Origin: Anaerolineae bacterium
GTDB lineage: Bacteria; Chloroflexota; Anaerolineae; Aggregatilineales; Phototrophicaceae
Assembly: GCA_019912905.1 (NCBI GenBank)
Contig: JAIOHO010000026.1
Coordinates: 1-8,851 of the forward strand
Reading direction: 5' to 3'
Length of the DNA stretch: 8,851 bases
In this document: piece by piece, positions 1 through 6,284 of the stretch
Layout: every line of letters begins with the position of its first letter
Position numbering within the stretch: position 1 is the first letter of the stretch
The notes under the pieces: generated by a model
Told to the model about the DNA's origin: nothing
The model's database searches: none
What the model saw: the letters and a program-made list of their open reading frames with translations, nothing else
Position numbers and translations under genes: made by a program

Positions 1-491
1 CCCTGCCGCTCAAAGCGATTCCCGCCACACTTGCAGTTGCGGCAGATCGCCAGGGTATCTTCTTCTGGCTGCTGTGGTGTCTTGGCCCAACTGCCGCCGC
101 ATTTGCCTGGATTCGGCTGCGCCGTGATCAACAGCAGGCACGGAACTCCCACCACCGCCAGCGCTCCGAAGCGCTCCGACAGGCTCAACGGATTTTGAAT
201 CGGGCGCAGAAGACAGAACCGAATGCCGCATTCCGGCTCATCCGCCAAGGTCTCACCGGCTACTTCGCGGACAAACTGAACTGCTCCGCTGAAACGCTCG
301 ACCATGCCGATATCGAGGCCGCGCTGCACCGGCAGGGCATCGACGGCCTGCTGCTCGCTCAGGTTTTCGATTGCATCGACCTGGCTGACCAGGGGCTGTA
401 TGCGCCCTTCCAGACCATCGACATTCGCGCCCTCAACCAGCAGGCGGCCCATGTGCTCAGCGCCGTCGATGAGCAGTGGATGGCCTCATGA
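1..491 (+). CDS. BatD-like membrane protein, C-terminal part (5' end outside window)
   Basis: An open frame runs from the window edge (first complete codon at base 3) to the TGA at 489-491, giving about 162 residues of a longer protein. A hydrophobic segment at visible residues about 19-37 (rich in F, W, L, A) is followed by a basic stop-transfer stretch (RLRR) and a cytoplasmic tail. The tail starts with an Arg/Gln/Ala-rich helix. It then resembles the end of BatD proteins, where a helical region after the last membrane span contains patterns like AFRLIRQGLTGYFADKL and a closing block on LADQGLYAPF. BatD proteins belong to MoxR/Bat operons, linked in other bacteria to stress or oxygen tolerance and thought to act in the envelope with BatA/B/C/E. 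The ATGA overlap with the next gene, a BatE-like protein, supports the call. The N-terminal domains cannot be seen, so the family assignment is moderate. Confidence 0.7.
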   Translation, partial: LPLKAIPATLAVAADRQGIFFWLLWCLGPTAAAFAWIRLRRDQQQARNSHHRQRSEALRQAQRILNRAQKTEPNAAFRLIRQGLTGYFADKLNCSAETLDHADIEAALHRQGIDGLLLAQVFDCIDLADQGLYAPFQTIDIRALNQQAAHVLSAVDEQWMAS

Positions 492-1258
492 GAGTCATCC
501 GCTGTGTCCTCCTCCTCTTTGCGCTTCTGATTCTGCCGGCTCGCGCCCAGGAATCGGATGTGGATCTCGCGCAGCAGGCCTCGGCGCTGTATGTGCAGGG
601 GGAGTATGAAGCTGCGCGTAATCTGCTGGAGGCCCTGGTCGCGCAGGGGGTTCATGACAGCAGGGTGTACTTTAACCTCGGCCAGACCTACCTCAGACTG
701 AATCAACCGGGGTGGGCGTTGGTCCAGTTCCGGCGTGCTCAGACCCTCAGCCCGCGAGACCGCGATGTGAACCTGGGGTTGGCCCGGGTGCGAGCGAATC
801 GAGTCGACATCGAAGGGGATGAGATCGCGCTGCCTGACAGCCTCACCGCGCTCACGTCTGGCGTTCTGACTATCGCCGAAGTCAATGCGATGATGCTGGT
901 TCTGTGGACGAGCTTCTTCCTGCTGGTGGCGCTGTTTGCGCTGCGGACGCGATGGCACGCAGCCCTGCGCGGCCCGCTGGCGTGCACACTCCTGCTTCTG
1001 CTGATTGGCTTTGGCCTGTGGGTCAGCCGCTGGTACAGCACCGTTTACCGTCCGGCAGCGGTCGTCGTCGAAACGGCAGTACCGGTGATGAGCGGCCCGG
1101 GATCAGATTACCTGGAAATCTACACGCTGCATGCGGCGGCTGAGCTGCGCATCCTGGAGGTGCGCGGGGAATGGGCGCGCATTATTCTGCCCGAAGAACG
1201 GCAGGGATGGCTTCCTTTGAGGGCGATTGAAAGGGTGGAGGCGCGCCAGATCCGTTGA
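488..1258 (+). CDS. BatE-like exported TPR / SH3-domain membrane protein
   Basis: This is a 256-residue protein. I chose the ATG at 488 rather than 476 because it overlaps the upstream TGA as ATGA and places a signal peptide at the very N-terminus: residues 1-20, hydrophobic core then PARA, with probable cleavage before Gln21. Residues about 25-105 form two to three TPR helices pairs (ALYVQGEYEAARNLLEAL; VYFNLGQTYLRLNQPGWAL). Two hydrophobic spans follow at about 135-152 and 163-180. Residues about 190-251 look like a bacterial SH3 domain (VMSGPGSDY, then GEWARI and GWLPLRAIE). TPR, two membrane spans and SH3 is the architecture seen in BatE proteins. It probably works at the membrane with the BatD-like partner encoded just upstream; TPRs usually mediate protein contacts. 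The exact biochemical role of Bat proteins is not settled. Confidence is good for the architecture and moderate for the BatE name. Confidence 0.75.
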   Translation: MRVIRCVLLLFALLILPARAQESDVDLAQQASALYVQGEYEAARNLLEALVAQGVHDSRVYFNLGQTYLRLNQPGWALVQFRRAQTLSPRDRDVNLGLARVRANRVDIEGDEIALPDSLTALTSGVLTIAEVNAMMLVLWTSFFLLVALFALRTRWHAALRGPLACTLLLLLIGFGLWVSRWYSTVYRPAAVVVETAVPVMSGPGSDYLEIYTLHAAAELRILEVRGEWARIILPEERQGWLPLRAIERVEARQIR

Positions 1259-1265
1259 CGCGCCT
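1239..1265. terminator. Possible hairpin between convergent batE-like and sucD genes
   Basis: AGGCGCG at 1239-1245 is the exact reverse complement of CGCGCCT at 1259-1265, giving a 7-bp GC-rich stem with a 13-base loop. It spans the stop codon of the + gene and the 17-base gap before the sucD stop. No clear T-run follows on either strand, so it is not a textbook intrinsic terminator. It may slow or stop transcription from both sides, or it may be chance in GC-rich DNA. Confidence 0.3.
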
Positions 1266-1275
1266 TGGCGGTGGG

Positions 1276-2133
1276 CTATTTGAGGAGCTGTGGGATCTGT
1301 TCGGGGTTGTCGGCGACCCGGACACCGGCTTCTCGCAGGGCGGCGATTTTCTCGGCAGCGGTGCCTTGACCGCCTTCGACGATCGCCCCAGCGTGGCCCA
1401 TACGCGTGCCTTCGGGCGCGCTGGCCCCGGCGATGAAGGCGGCCACGGGCTTGGTCATGTTGGCTTTAATGAACTCGGCGGCGTCGATTTCGGCTCGGCC
1501 ACCGATTTCGCCCAGGATGGCGACCTTTTCGGTCTGTGGGTCATCTTCAAACAATTGCAGAATATCGACAAATGACGAGCCGATAATTGGATCGCCGCCG
1601 ATGCCGACGCAGGTTGTCTGGCCCATACCGGCTTCGGTGAGCGCAAAGACGACCTCATAGGTCAGCGTGCCGCTTTTAGAGACCACACCCACGTTGCCGG
1701 GCTTGGCAATATAGCCAGGCATAATGCCAACATTGGCGATGCCCGGAGCCAGCAGGCCGGGGCAGTTCGGACCGATCAATCGGCTGCTGCTGTTCTTGAC
1801 ATGCCGATAGGCTCGCATCATTTCCTGAACCGGGATGAACTCGGTCAGGCAGACGATCAGATCAATTCCGGCGTTGACGGCTTCGAAGATGGCATCCGGC
1901 GCGAATGGAGCGGGGACTGCGATCAGGCTGACGTTTGCGCCCGTCGCCTCAACTGCCTTCTCCACTGTGTCAAAAATCGGCTTTCCATCGAACCACTCGC
2001 CGCCTTTGCCAGGGGTCACACCGCCCACGACGTTGGTGCCATACTCGATCATTTTCCGGGTGTGAAAGCTGCCCTCACGCCCGGTAATGCCCTGAACAAT
2101 GATCTTTGATTTTTCGTTGAGGAGAATTGCCAT
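1276..2133 (-). CDS. sucD: Succinyl-CoA synthetase (succinate-CoA ligase) alpha subunit
   Basis: This is a 285-residue protein, the normal length for SucD. With SucC it interconverts succinyl-CoA and succinate, coupled to phosphorylation of ADP or GDP, in the cytoplasmic TCA cycle. The N-terminal CoA-binding Rossmann domain starts with GITGREGSFH (residues 15-24), followed by GGVTPGKGG. The ligase domain holds IGPNCPG (120-126) and SKSGTLTYE. The active-site histidine that is phosphorylated during catalysis is His247, within RMGHAGAIVEGG. All hallmark motifs are intact, so it should be active. The start is the ATG at 2131-2133. Its ribosome site AAAGGAG lies inside the end of sucC, and only 2 bases separate the sucC stop from this start, so the two are co-translated in an operon. 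The TAG stop is 17 bases from the convergent Bat-type gene. Confidence 0.97.
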   Translation of the reverse strand: MAILLNEKSKIIVQGITGREGSFHTRKMIEYGTNVVGGVTPGKGGEWFDGKPIFDTVEKAVEATGANVSLIAVPAPFAPDAIFEAVNAGIDLIVCLTEFIPVQEMMRAYRHVKNSSSRLIGPNCPGLLAPGIANVGIMPGYIAKPGNVGVVSKSGTLTYEVVFALTEAGMGQTTCVGIGGDPIIGSSFVDILQLFEDDPQTEKVAILGEIGGRAEIDAAEFIKANMTKPVAAFIAGASAPEGTRMGHAGAIVEGGQGTAAEKIAALREAGVRVADNPEQIPQLLK

Positions 2134-2135
2134 GT

Positions 2136-3296
2136 CTACATCGCTCCTTTTGCAGCTTCGACCGCCTTCTGAGCGGCTTCGGTGAGAGTTGCGGCGGTCC
2201 TTAAGTTGGGAATATCGGCGGAATCGAGGATGGCGCGGCCTTCCTCGGCATTAGTTCCCTGAAGGCGAATGATCATCGGGACACTCGGTTTGACCTCGTC
2301 GTAGGCCTCGATAATGCCGCGTGCCACTTCATCCCCCCGTGTAATGCCACCGAAAATGTTAAACAGGACCGCTTTCACATTCGGGTCGGACAAAATAATC
2401 CGCAGCGCTGCCGAAACCTGTTCTGCTTTGGCTCCGCCGCCGATGTCCAGGAAGTTGGCCGGGCCGATGCCATATTCCTCACCATACAGTTTGGTCATAT
2501 CCATCGTCGTCATCGCCAGCCCTGCGCCGTTGACCATGCAGCCGATCTGCCCGTTGAGTTTGACATAGCTGATACCGGCTTCGCGGGCCTGAGTTTCAGC
2601 CTCCGGCTCGGACTCGGTGTCCCGCATCGCCGCCAGGTCCGGGTGGCGCGCGAGTGCACTATCATCAATCGACATCTTCCCATCAAGGGCGATCAGTTTG
2701 CCATCCGCCGTGATCACCAGTGGATTAATCTCCGCCAGCGCCGCGTCGTTCTCGACAAAGCATTGATACAGGCCCTGCACGATTTTCGAAAATGCCCGCC
2801 ACTGGTCACGGGGCAGGTCAATTCCCAGGGCAACTTTGACAATCTGATAGCTAAACAGTCCCATTAACGGGTCAATGTGCTCGCGGATAATCGCCTTGGG
2901 ATTGGTGCGATTGACTTCTTCAATTTCCACGCCGCCTTCGGATGACGCCATCAACACGGGCTGCGCGGCTGCGCGATCATTCGTGATTCCCAGATAGATT
3001 TCGTGAGCGATACTGGAAGCCGGGTCCACCAGCACTTTATGCACGATATGGCCCTTAATGGACATGCCCAGGATTTCTTCGGCGCGTGCGCGCGCTTCGT
3101 CTGCGGACTTTGCCAGCTTCACACCGCCTGCTTTCCCACGACCGCCCACCAGTACCTGTGACTTGATCACCACCGTTCCGCCCAATTCCTGGGCGATGGC
3201 GTAAGCTTCATCCGGCGTGGTTGCCACTTTGCCCTGGGGCACAGGAATACCATAGCCGGCGAAGCGCGACTTCGATTGATATTCGTGCAGATTCAC
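2136..3296 (-). CDS. sucC: Succinyl-CoA synthetase (succinate-CoA ligase) beta subunit
   Basis: This is a 386-residue protein, the usual SucC length. It is the nucleotide- and succinate-binding partner of SucD. It begins with the family signature MNLHEYQSK, and the ATP-grasp domain contains GGRGKAGGVK (residues 51-60) for nucleotide phosphates. The metal-binding region is AEINPLVITADGKLIALDGK (188-207; Glu189, Asn191 and Asp205 are the likely key residues). The C-terminal ligase domain shows VNGAGLAM (255-262), DIGGGAK (284-290) and FNIFGGITRGDEVA (312-325). The start codon is GTG (3294-3296 on the - strand); AGAGG six bases upstream is a fair ribosome site, and the MNLHEYQ start matches the family exactly. 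The sequence alone does not settle ADP versus GDP preference. It is first of the sucC-sucD pair and lies 78 bases downstream of the DUF503 gene on the same strand. Confidence 0.97.
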   Translation of the reverse strand: MNLHEYQSKSRFAGYGIPVPQGKVATTPDEAYAIAQELGGTVVIKSQVLVGGRGKAGGVKLAKSADEARARAEEILGMSIKGHIVHKVLVDPASSIAHEIYLGITNDRAAAQPVLMASSEGGVEIEEVNRTNPKAIIREHIDPLMGLFSYQIVKVALGIDLPRDQWRAFSKIVQGLYQCFVENDAALAEINPLVITADGKLIALDGKMSIDDSALARHPDLAAMRDTESEPEAETQAREAGISYVKLNGQIGCMVNGAGLAMTTMDMTKLYGEEYGIGPANFLDIGGGAKAEQVSAALRIILSDPNVKAVLFNIFGGITRGDEVARGIIEAYDEVKPSVPMIIRLQGTNAEEGRAILDSADIPNLRTAATLTEAAQKAVEAAKGAM

Positions 3297-3339
3297 TGCA
3301 AACCTCTCTTGATTGTCGCTAACGGATAAGATCGCATGC

Positions 3340-3369
3340 AGTATAACGCTGATTATGCAAAAGATGTAA
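3340..3369 (-). promoter_or_regulatory. Possible sucCD promoter
   Basis: Read on the - strand, TATACT (3340-3345) is a 5-of-6 match to a -10 box. TTACAT (3364-3369) is a weak -35 at 18-base spacing. It lies about 45 bases before the sucC GTG, in the short gap after the DUF503 stop. It would allow sucCD to be transcribed independently of DUF503. The -35 match is poor, so this is tentative. Confidence 0.35.
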
Positions 3370-3374
3370 CCCTG

Positions 3375-3665
3375 TCACGTGATGATTTCGAGCGATTGAT
3401 TCACGATCATTACCTGGGGATATTGATCCTCAATCCAGTGGATGACGTGCGTCAGTGTCTGGTCGGCATGGACGCTGGAATTGGTGACGGTGACGATTCC
3501 CAGCGTGGCAGACTGCCACAGATCCTGATGGCCGACTTCGGCAGCCGATACGTTAAACACATTCCGCACCCGCGCCAGCAGCGACTTGATGACACTGCGC
3601 TTGCCTTTCAGTGAGCCAGCCTCAGGCAGATATAATTCGAGTTCACAGGCACCGATAATCATCAT
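3375..3665 (-). CDS. DUF503 (YlxP-like) family small protein
   Basis: This is a 96-residue protein, or 95 from the second of two adjacent ATGs at 3662. The family normally has about 90-100 residues. It opens with MIIGACELELYLPEAGSLKGKR, the classic DUF503 start: a beta strand, then a conserved LKxKRxVIKSLLARVRNxFNVS helix-turn. The core continues with AAEVGHQDLWQSATLGIVTV and ends with a short helix and strand. The family forms a compact ferredoxin-like fold; in Firmicutes the ylxP gene sits in the nusA-infB-rbfA region, which hints at RNA or ribosome work, but no firm function is known. Here it precedes sucCD on the same strand, 78 bases away. No strong Shine-Dalgarno is visible before the ATG pair. 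The frame stays open upstream to a TTG at 3746, but that extension is basic and low-quality and does not belong to the family, so I excluded it. Confidence 0.88.
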   Translation of the reverse strand: MMIIGACELELYLPEAGSLKGKRSVIKSLLARVRNVFNVSAAEVGHQDLWQSATLGIVTVTNSSVHADQTLTHVIHWIEDQYPQVMIVNQSLEIIT

Positions 3666-3698
3666 GACAGGTGAGGGGTCTCGTGGACGATTGCGGAG

Positions 3699-3704
3699 AG
3701 TATA
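3699..3704 (-). promoter_or_regulatory. Possible -10 box for the DUF503 gene
   Basis: On the - strand, TATACT at 3699-3704 is a 5-of-6 match to the -10 consensus and would start transcription about 27 bases before the DUF503 ATG. I see no good -35 at 16-18 bases, so support is limited to the box and its position. Confidence 0.28.
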
Positions 3705-3773
3705 CCTCAGCCGAACCCTTGCTCTGGCGGTCAATGGCCCTATCAACCATTAACGTGCGGGGCAGAGCATCTA

Positions 3774-3795
3774 TGGTAGACTGAAAACAATTGTT
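3774..3795 (+). promoter_or_regulatory. Extended -10 promoter with overlapping palindrome before the response regulator
   Basis: TGG followed by TAGACT (3774-3782) has the TGn extended -10 form, with a 4-of-6 core match. Directly downstream, AACAATTGTT (3786-3795) is a perfect 10-bp palindrome covering the expected transcription start, about 31 bases before the regulator ATG. A dimeric repressor or autoregulatory site is possible. A wider inverted pair, TGCTCTG (3720-3726) and CAGAGCA (3763-3769), lies just upstream. All of this is inference from sequence pattern. Confidence 0.35.
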
Positions 3796-3826
3796 GTTCG
3801 GCAGAATCTCGCCTGGGAGCAAGTGC

Positions 3827-4228
3827 ATGATTGACGCGCCGATCCGTGTCGTATGTATCGAAGATGAGCCAGAGATGATCGACCTCGTGCGACTGATTCT
3901 CTCGCGGAAAGGGATGGAAGTCGTCGGCGCGCGTGGTGGGCAGGAAGGTCTGCGCATCATCGAGCAAATACGTCCCAATCTGGTGCTGCTCGATCTCATG
4001 ATGCCGGATATGGATGGATGGGAAGTTTACCAGCACCTCCGGTCCAATCCTGACCTCAAACATATCCCAGTGATTGTCGTCACCTCGAATGCGCAGAGCA
4101 TTGATCGCATCCTCGGGCTGCAAGTCGCCAAGGTAGAGGATTACATCACCAAACCATTTGGGCCTGCCGAACTGCTTGCCAGTATCGAGGTAGTGCTTGC
4201 CAGGGCTGCCAACCACCCCACGTCATGA
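3827..4228 (+). CDS. Single-domain response regulator (CheY-like receiver)
   Basis: This 133-residue protein is essentially one receiver domain with no output domain. The acidic pocket is Glu12-Asp13 (CIEDEPE). The phosphoacceptor is Asp56 in LVLLDLMMPDMDGWE. Thr86 (VVTSN) and Lys109 (YITKPF) are the conserved switch and catalytic residues, with Tyr106 as the aromatic switch. The fold is complete and should be phosphorylatable by a histidine kinase, but none is encoded in the window. I chose the ATG at 3827, since GGAG seven bases upstream is a good ribosome site. The ATG 36 bases upstream (3791) would add a non-family leader and lies within the palindrome. Such stand-alone receivers act through protein contacts (motility, phosphorelay or kinase control) rather than by DNA binding. 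It precedes the LysM gene on the same strand, but that gene has its own promoter signals, so a functional link is unproven. Confidence 0.93.
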   Translation: MIDAPIRVVCIEDEPEMIDLVRLILSRKGMEVVGARGGQEGLRIIEQIRPNLVLLDLMMPDMDGWEVYQHLRSNPDLKHIPVIVVTSNAQSIDRILGLQVAKVEDYITKPFGPAELLASIEVVLARAANHPTS

Positions 4229-4283
4229 CCCGTTTTGTTCCATCCTGGGAGTAGTACACAGGTCGCCTTTTTGGGGGTTCCAT

Positions 4284-4325
4284 TTGGCTTGTAGCGCGAA
4301 GCAGCATATACTCTTAGGTTATAAT
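4284..4325 (+). promoter_or_regulatory. Likely promoter(s) for the LysM / DUF192 / M23 / GH31 gene run
   Basis: TTGGCT (4284-4289) and TATACT (4307-4312) are separated by exactly 17 bases, a good sigma-70-type pair (4 of 6 and 5 of 6). A perfect TATAAT follows at 4320-4325 but lacks a matching -35. Both would begin transcription a few tens of bases before the ATG at 4356. The rest of the 127-base gap after the response regulator (4229-4283) shows no clear terminator or RNA gene. Confidence 0.55.
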
Positions 4326-4355
4326 CTCTTAGCAGCACGAAGCGTGGGAGTTCCC

Positions 4356-6284
4356 ATGAATAAATGTCAGATGAAACGGGTCGTACTGCTGGTTTGCGCA
4401 GGGTGCCTGATGGCCCTTGCCTGGTTTCCTTTACACGCTCAAGAGAACAACCTGCTCCAGAACCCGGGGTTCGAAGCACCCTTTAACACGATGGATGGCG
4501 ACCCGCCGCGCCAGGTGGCCCAGGGATGGACGCCCTGGCATATTCCTGCGGCACCCGACGCGCCCAGCTATGCCAACCGGCAGCCTGAGTATGAACCGGC
4601 TGCACCTGACACCTCCCGCATTATGGAAGGCAGCGATGCCCAACGGATCAGCTCCTTCTTTGCGACGCATGACGGCGGTGTGTACCAGCGTGTGACCGGC
4701 GTTGCGCCCGGCACGCCGCTCCAATTCAGCGTTTATGCTTATGTATGGTCCACGACCTTCGATAACGTGGATTCCAGCGAAGAAAATGGGGACGTATTCG
4801 TACAGGTCGGCATCGACCCAACCGGCGGGACCGACCCCGAAAGCACCGTGATTGCCTGGTCGCCTGCGGGTGTCGAGCAGTATGATGCCTACAACGAATA
4901 TACGGTATCCGCCGAGGCTGCGGGTGATGCCGTGTCCGTGTTCGTGCGCACGATCATCGATGTGCCGGTCAAGAACAATGACATCTACCTCGATCAGGCT
5001 GCCCTGACGGCCAGCGGTGAAGCGACCGAAGAACCGGAGGCTACCGAGACGGTCGAACCAACCGCCGAAGAAGCCACGGCGACTGATACGCTTGAGCCGA
5101 CGGCGACCGAAACCACCAGTGTTGATCCGCTGGCGCTGACCGCGACTGCGGTGATTGCGCAGACGACCGAAACGGCTGCGGCAGCACTCACCGAAACCGC
5201 CAGTGCGCCGGAAGCGACGGCGACCGAAGATAATGTGGCGCTTACGACGACTGCTATTGTGGCCGGGGCCACCGAGACTACTGCTGTGGAACTGACGGAA
5301 ACGGCCAGCGTGCCCGAAGCGACGGCGACCGAAGACCCGTTGATGTTCACGGCAACGGCGATCATCGCTCAGGCGACAGAGACAGCGGCTGTGGCACTGA
5401 CGGAGACAGCCAGCGCGCCCGAAGCCACCGCGACAGAGGACACTGCGGCGCTCACGGCGACTGCCATCGTAGCTGAAGCGACGGAAACAGCGGCTGTGGC
5501 GATGACAGAAACGGCCAGCGTGCCCGAAACCACCGCGACGGAAGATCCGCTCTTCTTAACCGCGACGGCGATTATCGAGGATGCGACCACCACCGCCGAA
5601 GCCAACCTCACCGCCACCGCAGGGGCGATTGTGGAAGCCAGCCCGACTGCAACCGAAACGCCGACTTCCGCACCGATCACCGATCAATTCCCAAGCACGA
5701 TCAATCATACCGTTCAGCAGGGCGAGACCGTCGCGATTCTGGCCGAGCGCTACGGCAGCACGGTTGAAGCGATTGTCGAAGCGAACGGCCTGGATGACAG
5801 CTACCTGATTCGTGTCGGCCAGGGGTTAGTCATACCCGTCCGCCTGCCCGCGCCAGCGACCGCGACCCAGCCCTCCGTGGTGGTGGTCACCGCGACTCCA
5901 TCCAGCCCGGTGCCGCCGTTGGGCAGCAGCAGCACTTACATTGTGCGGGCCGGCGATACGCTGTCGCGAATCGCGCGGCTGTTTAATACTAATGTCGCTG
6001 CACTGGCTCAACTGAACGGAATCGTCAATGTCGATCGCATCCAGGTGGGGCAGCAGCTGCGACTGCCGACAGAACCGACCTCACCCTCACCACAGGTAAC
6101 GCCGACCCACATACCGACCCAGGCACCGACTCCAGCACCGCAAGCCGTGTACATCGTCCGGCCCGGTGATTCACTGTACAAGATTTCGCTGACTTATGGG
6201 GTATCCATCGCGCAGATTGTCCAGGCGAATAACATCAACAATGTCAACCGGATCTATGTCGGGCAAACGCTGATTATTCCATGA
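4356..6284 (+). CDS. Secreted protein: CBM4/9-like domain, Thr-rich tandem-repeat stalk, three LysM domains
   Basis: This is a 642-residue protein. The ATG at 4356 is preceded by GGGAG at five-base spacing and starts a clear signal peptide (residues 1-28, ending PLHA before Gln29). Residues about 33-218 look like a galactose-binding-like / CBM4_9 beta-sandwich: NLLQNPGFE at the start, GVYQRVTGVAPGTPLQFSVY in the middle and IYLDQAALT at the end. This fold often binds glycans. Residues about 219-448 are a low-complexity Thr/Ala/Glu/Pro stalk with a 35-residue tandem repeat. Three LysM domains follow at about 449-495, 527-572 and 598-642, each with a YIVRAGDTLSRIA-type start and a VGQxLxIP end, separated by Pro/Thr linkers; LysM domains bind N-acetylglucosamine polymers such as peptidoglycan. 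It probably projects a sugar-binding head from the cell wall. No catalytic domain or convincing lipobox is visible. The final ATGA overlaps the next gene. Confidence 0.88.
   Translation: MNKCQMKRVVLLVCAGCLMALAWFPLHAQENNLLQNPGFEAPFNTMDGDPPRQVAQGWTPWHIPAAPDAPSYANRQPEYEPAAPDTSRIMEGSDAQRISSFFATHDGGVYQRVTGVAPGTPLQFSVYAYVWSTTFDNVDSSEENGDVFVQVGIDPTGGTDPESTVIAWSPAGVEQYDAYNEYTVSAEAAGDAVSVFVRTIIDVPVKNNDIYLDQAALTASGEATEEPEATETVEPTAEEATATDTLEPTATETTSVDPLALTATAVIAQTTETAAAALTETASAPEATATEDNVALTTTAIVAGATETTAVELTETASVPEATATEDPLMFTATAIIAQATETAAVALTETASAPEATATEDTAALTATAIVAEATETAAVAMTETASVPETTATEDPLFLTATAIIEDATTTAEANLTATAGAIVEASPTATETPTSAPITDQFPSTINHTVQQGETVAILAERYGSTVEAIVEANGLDDSYLIRVGQGLVIPVRLPAPATATQPSVVVVTATPSSPVPPLGSSSTYIVRAGDTLSRIARLFNTNVAALAQLNGIVNVDRIQVGQQLRLPTEPTSPSPQVTPTHIPTQAPTPAPQAVYIVRPGDSLYKISLTYGVSIAQIVQANNINNVNRIYVGQTLIIP
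5124..5657 (+). repeat. 105-bp in-frame tandem repeat (five units) in the LysM protein gene
   Basis: Four full units of 105 bases (35 codons) begin at 5124, 5229, 5334 and 5439, and a more degenerate fifth begins at 5544. Each unit starts with Asp and follows D-x-x-x-x-T-A-T-A-[IV]-[IV]-A, then TETA, then LTETAS-[AV]-PEATATE. Units 1, 3 and 5 begin DPL; units 2 and 4 do not. Synonymous codons differ widely between units, so the array is not freshly expanded. The peptide is a long acidic spacer without Lys or Arg, rich in possible O-glycosylation sites. Confidence 0.92.

Noticed and set aside
359..958. 199-codon open frame on the - strand
   Set aside because: It lies opposite two well-supported + strand Bat-type genes, is rich in Arg/Gln/His as expected for a shadow frame, and matches nothing I recognise.
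3666..3746. Upstream extension of the DUF503 protein to a TTG at 3746
   Set aside because: The added 27 residues are basic and unlike the family, and they run through the proposed -10 box. The ATG at 3665 or 3662 gives the standard length.
3743..4216. 157-codon open frame on the - strand
   Set aside because: It is antisense to the response regulator, whose conserved receiver motifs are unmistakable in the + frame.
4211..4283. Possible intrinsic terminator after the response regulator near a T-run at about 4268
   Set aside because: I could not find a stable stem directly before the T-run; the nearby C-rich and G-rich stretches pair poorly.
4197..4355. N-terminal extension of the LysM protein from an ATG-like start at 4197
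   Set aside because: It overlaps the end of the response regulator, runs through the promoter boxes, and would bury the signal peptide. The ATG at 4356 has a good ribosome site.
4356..4440. Possible lipoprotein signal (VCAGC) in the LysM protein
   Set aside because: The residue three before the cysteine is Cys, not Leu or similar, and a normal signal-peptidase site (LHA before Gln) follows.
5124..5657. Regular repeat spacing suggesting a CRISPR or other noncoding array
   Set aside because: The repeats are directly adjacent, in frame and variable at third codon positions, with no unique spacers. It is a protein repeat.
4994..5680. Two long open frames on the - strand (Val/Ser/Ala-rich proteins) opposite the tandem repeat
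   Set aside because: They are produced by the repetitive, stop-poor codon pattern of the + strand gene. They have no ribosome site, no family resemblance, and end where the repeat ends.
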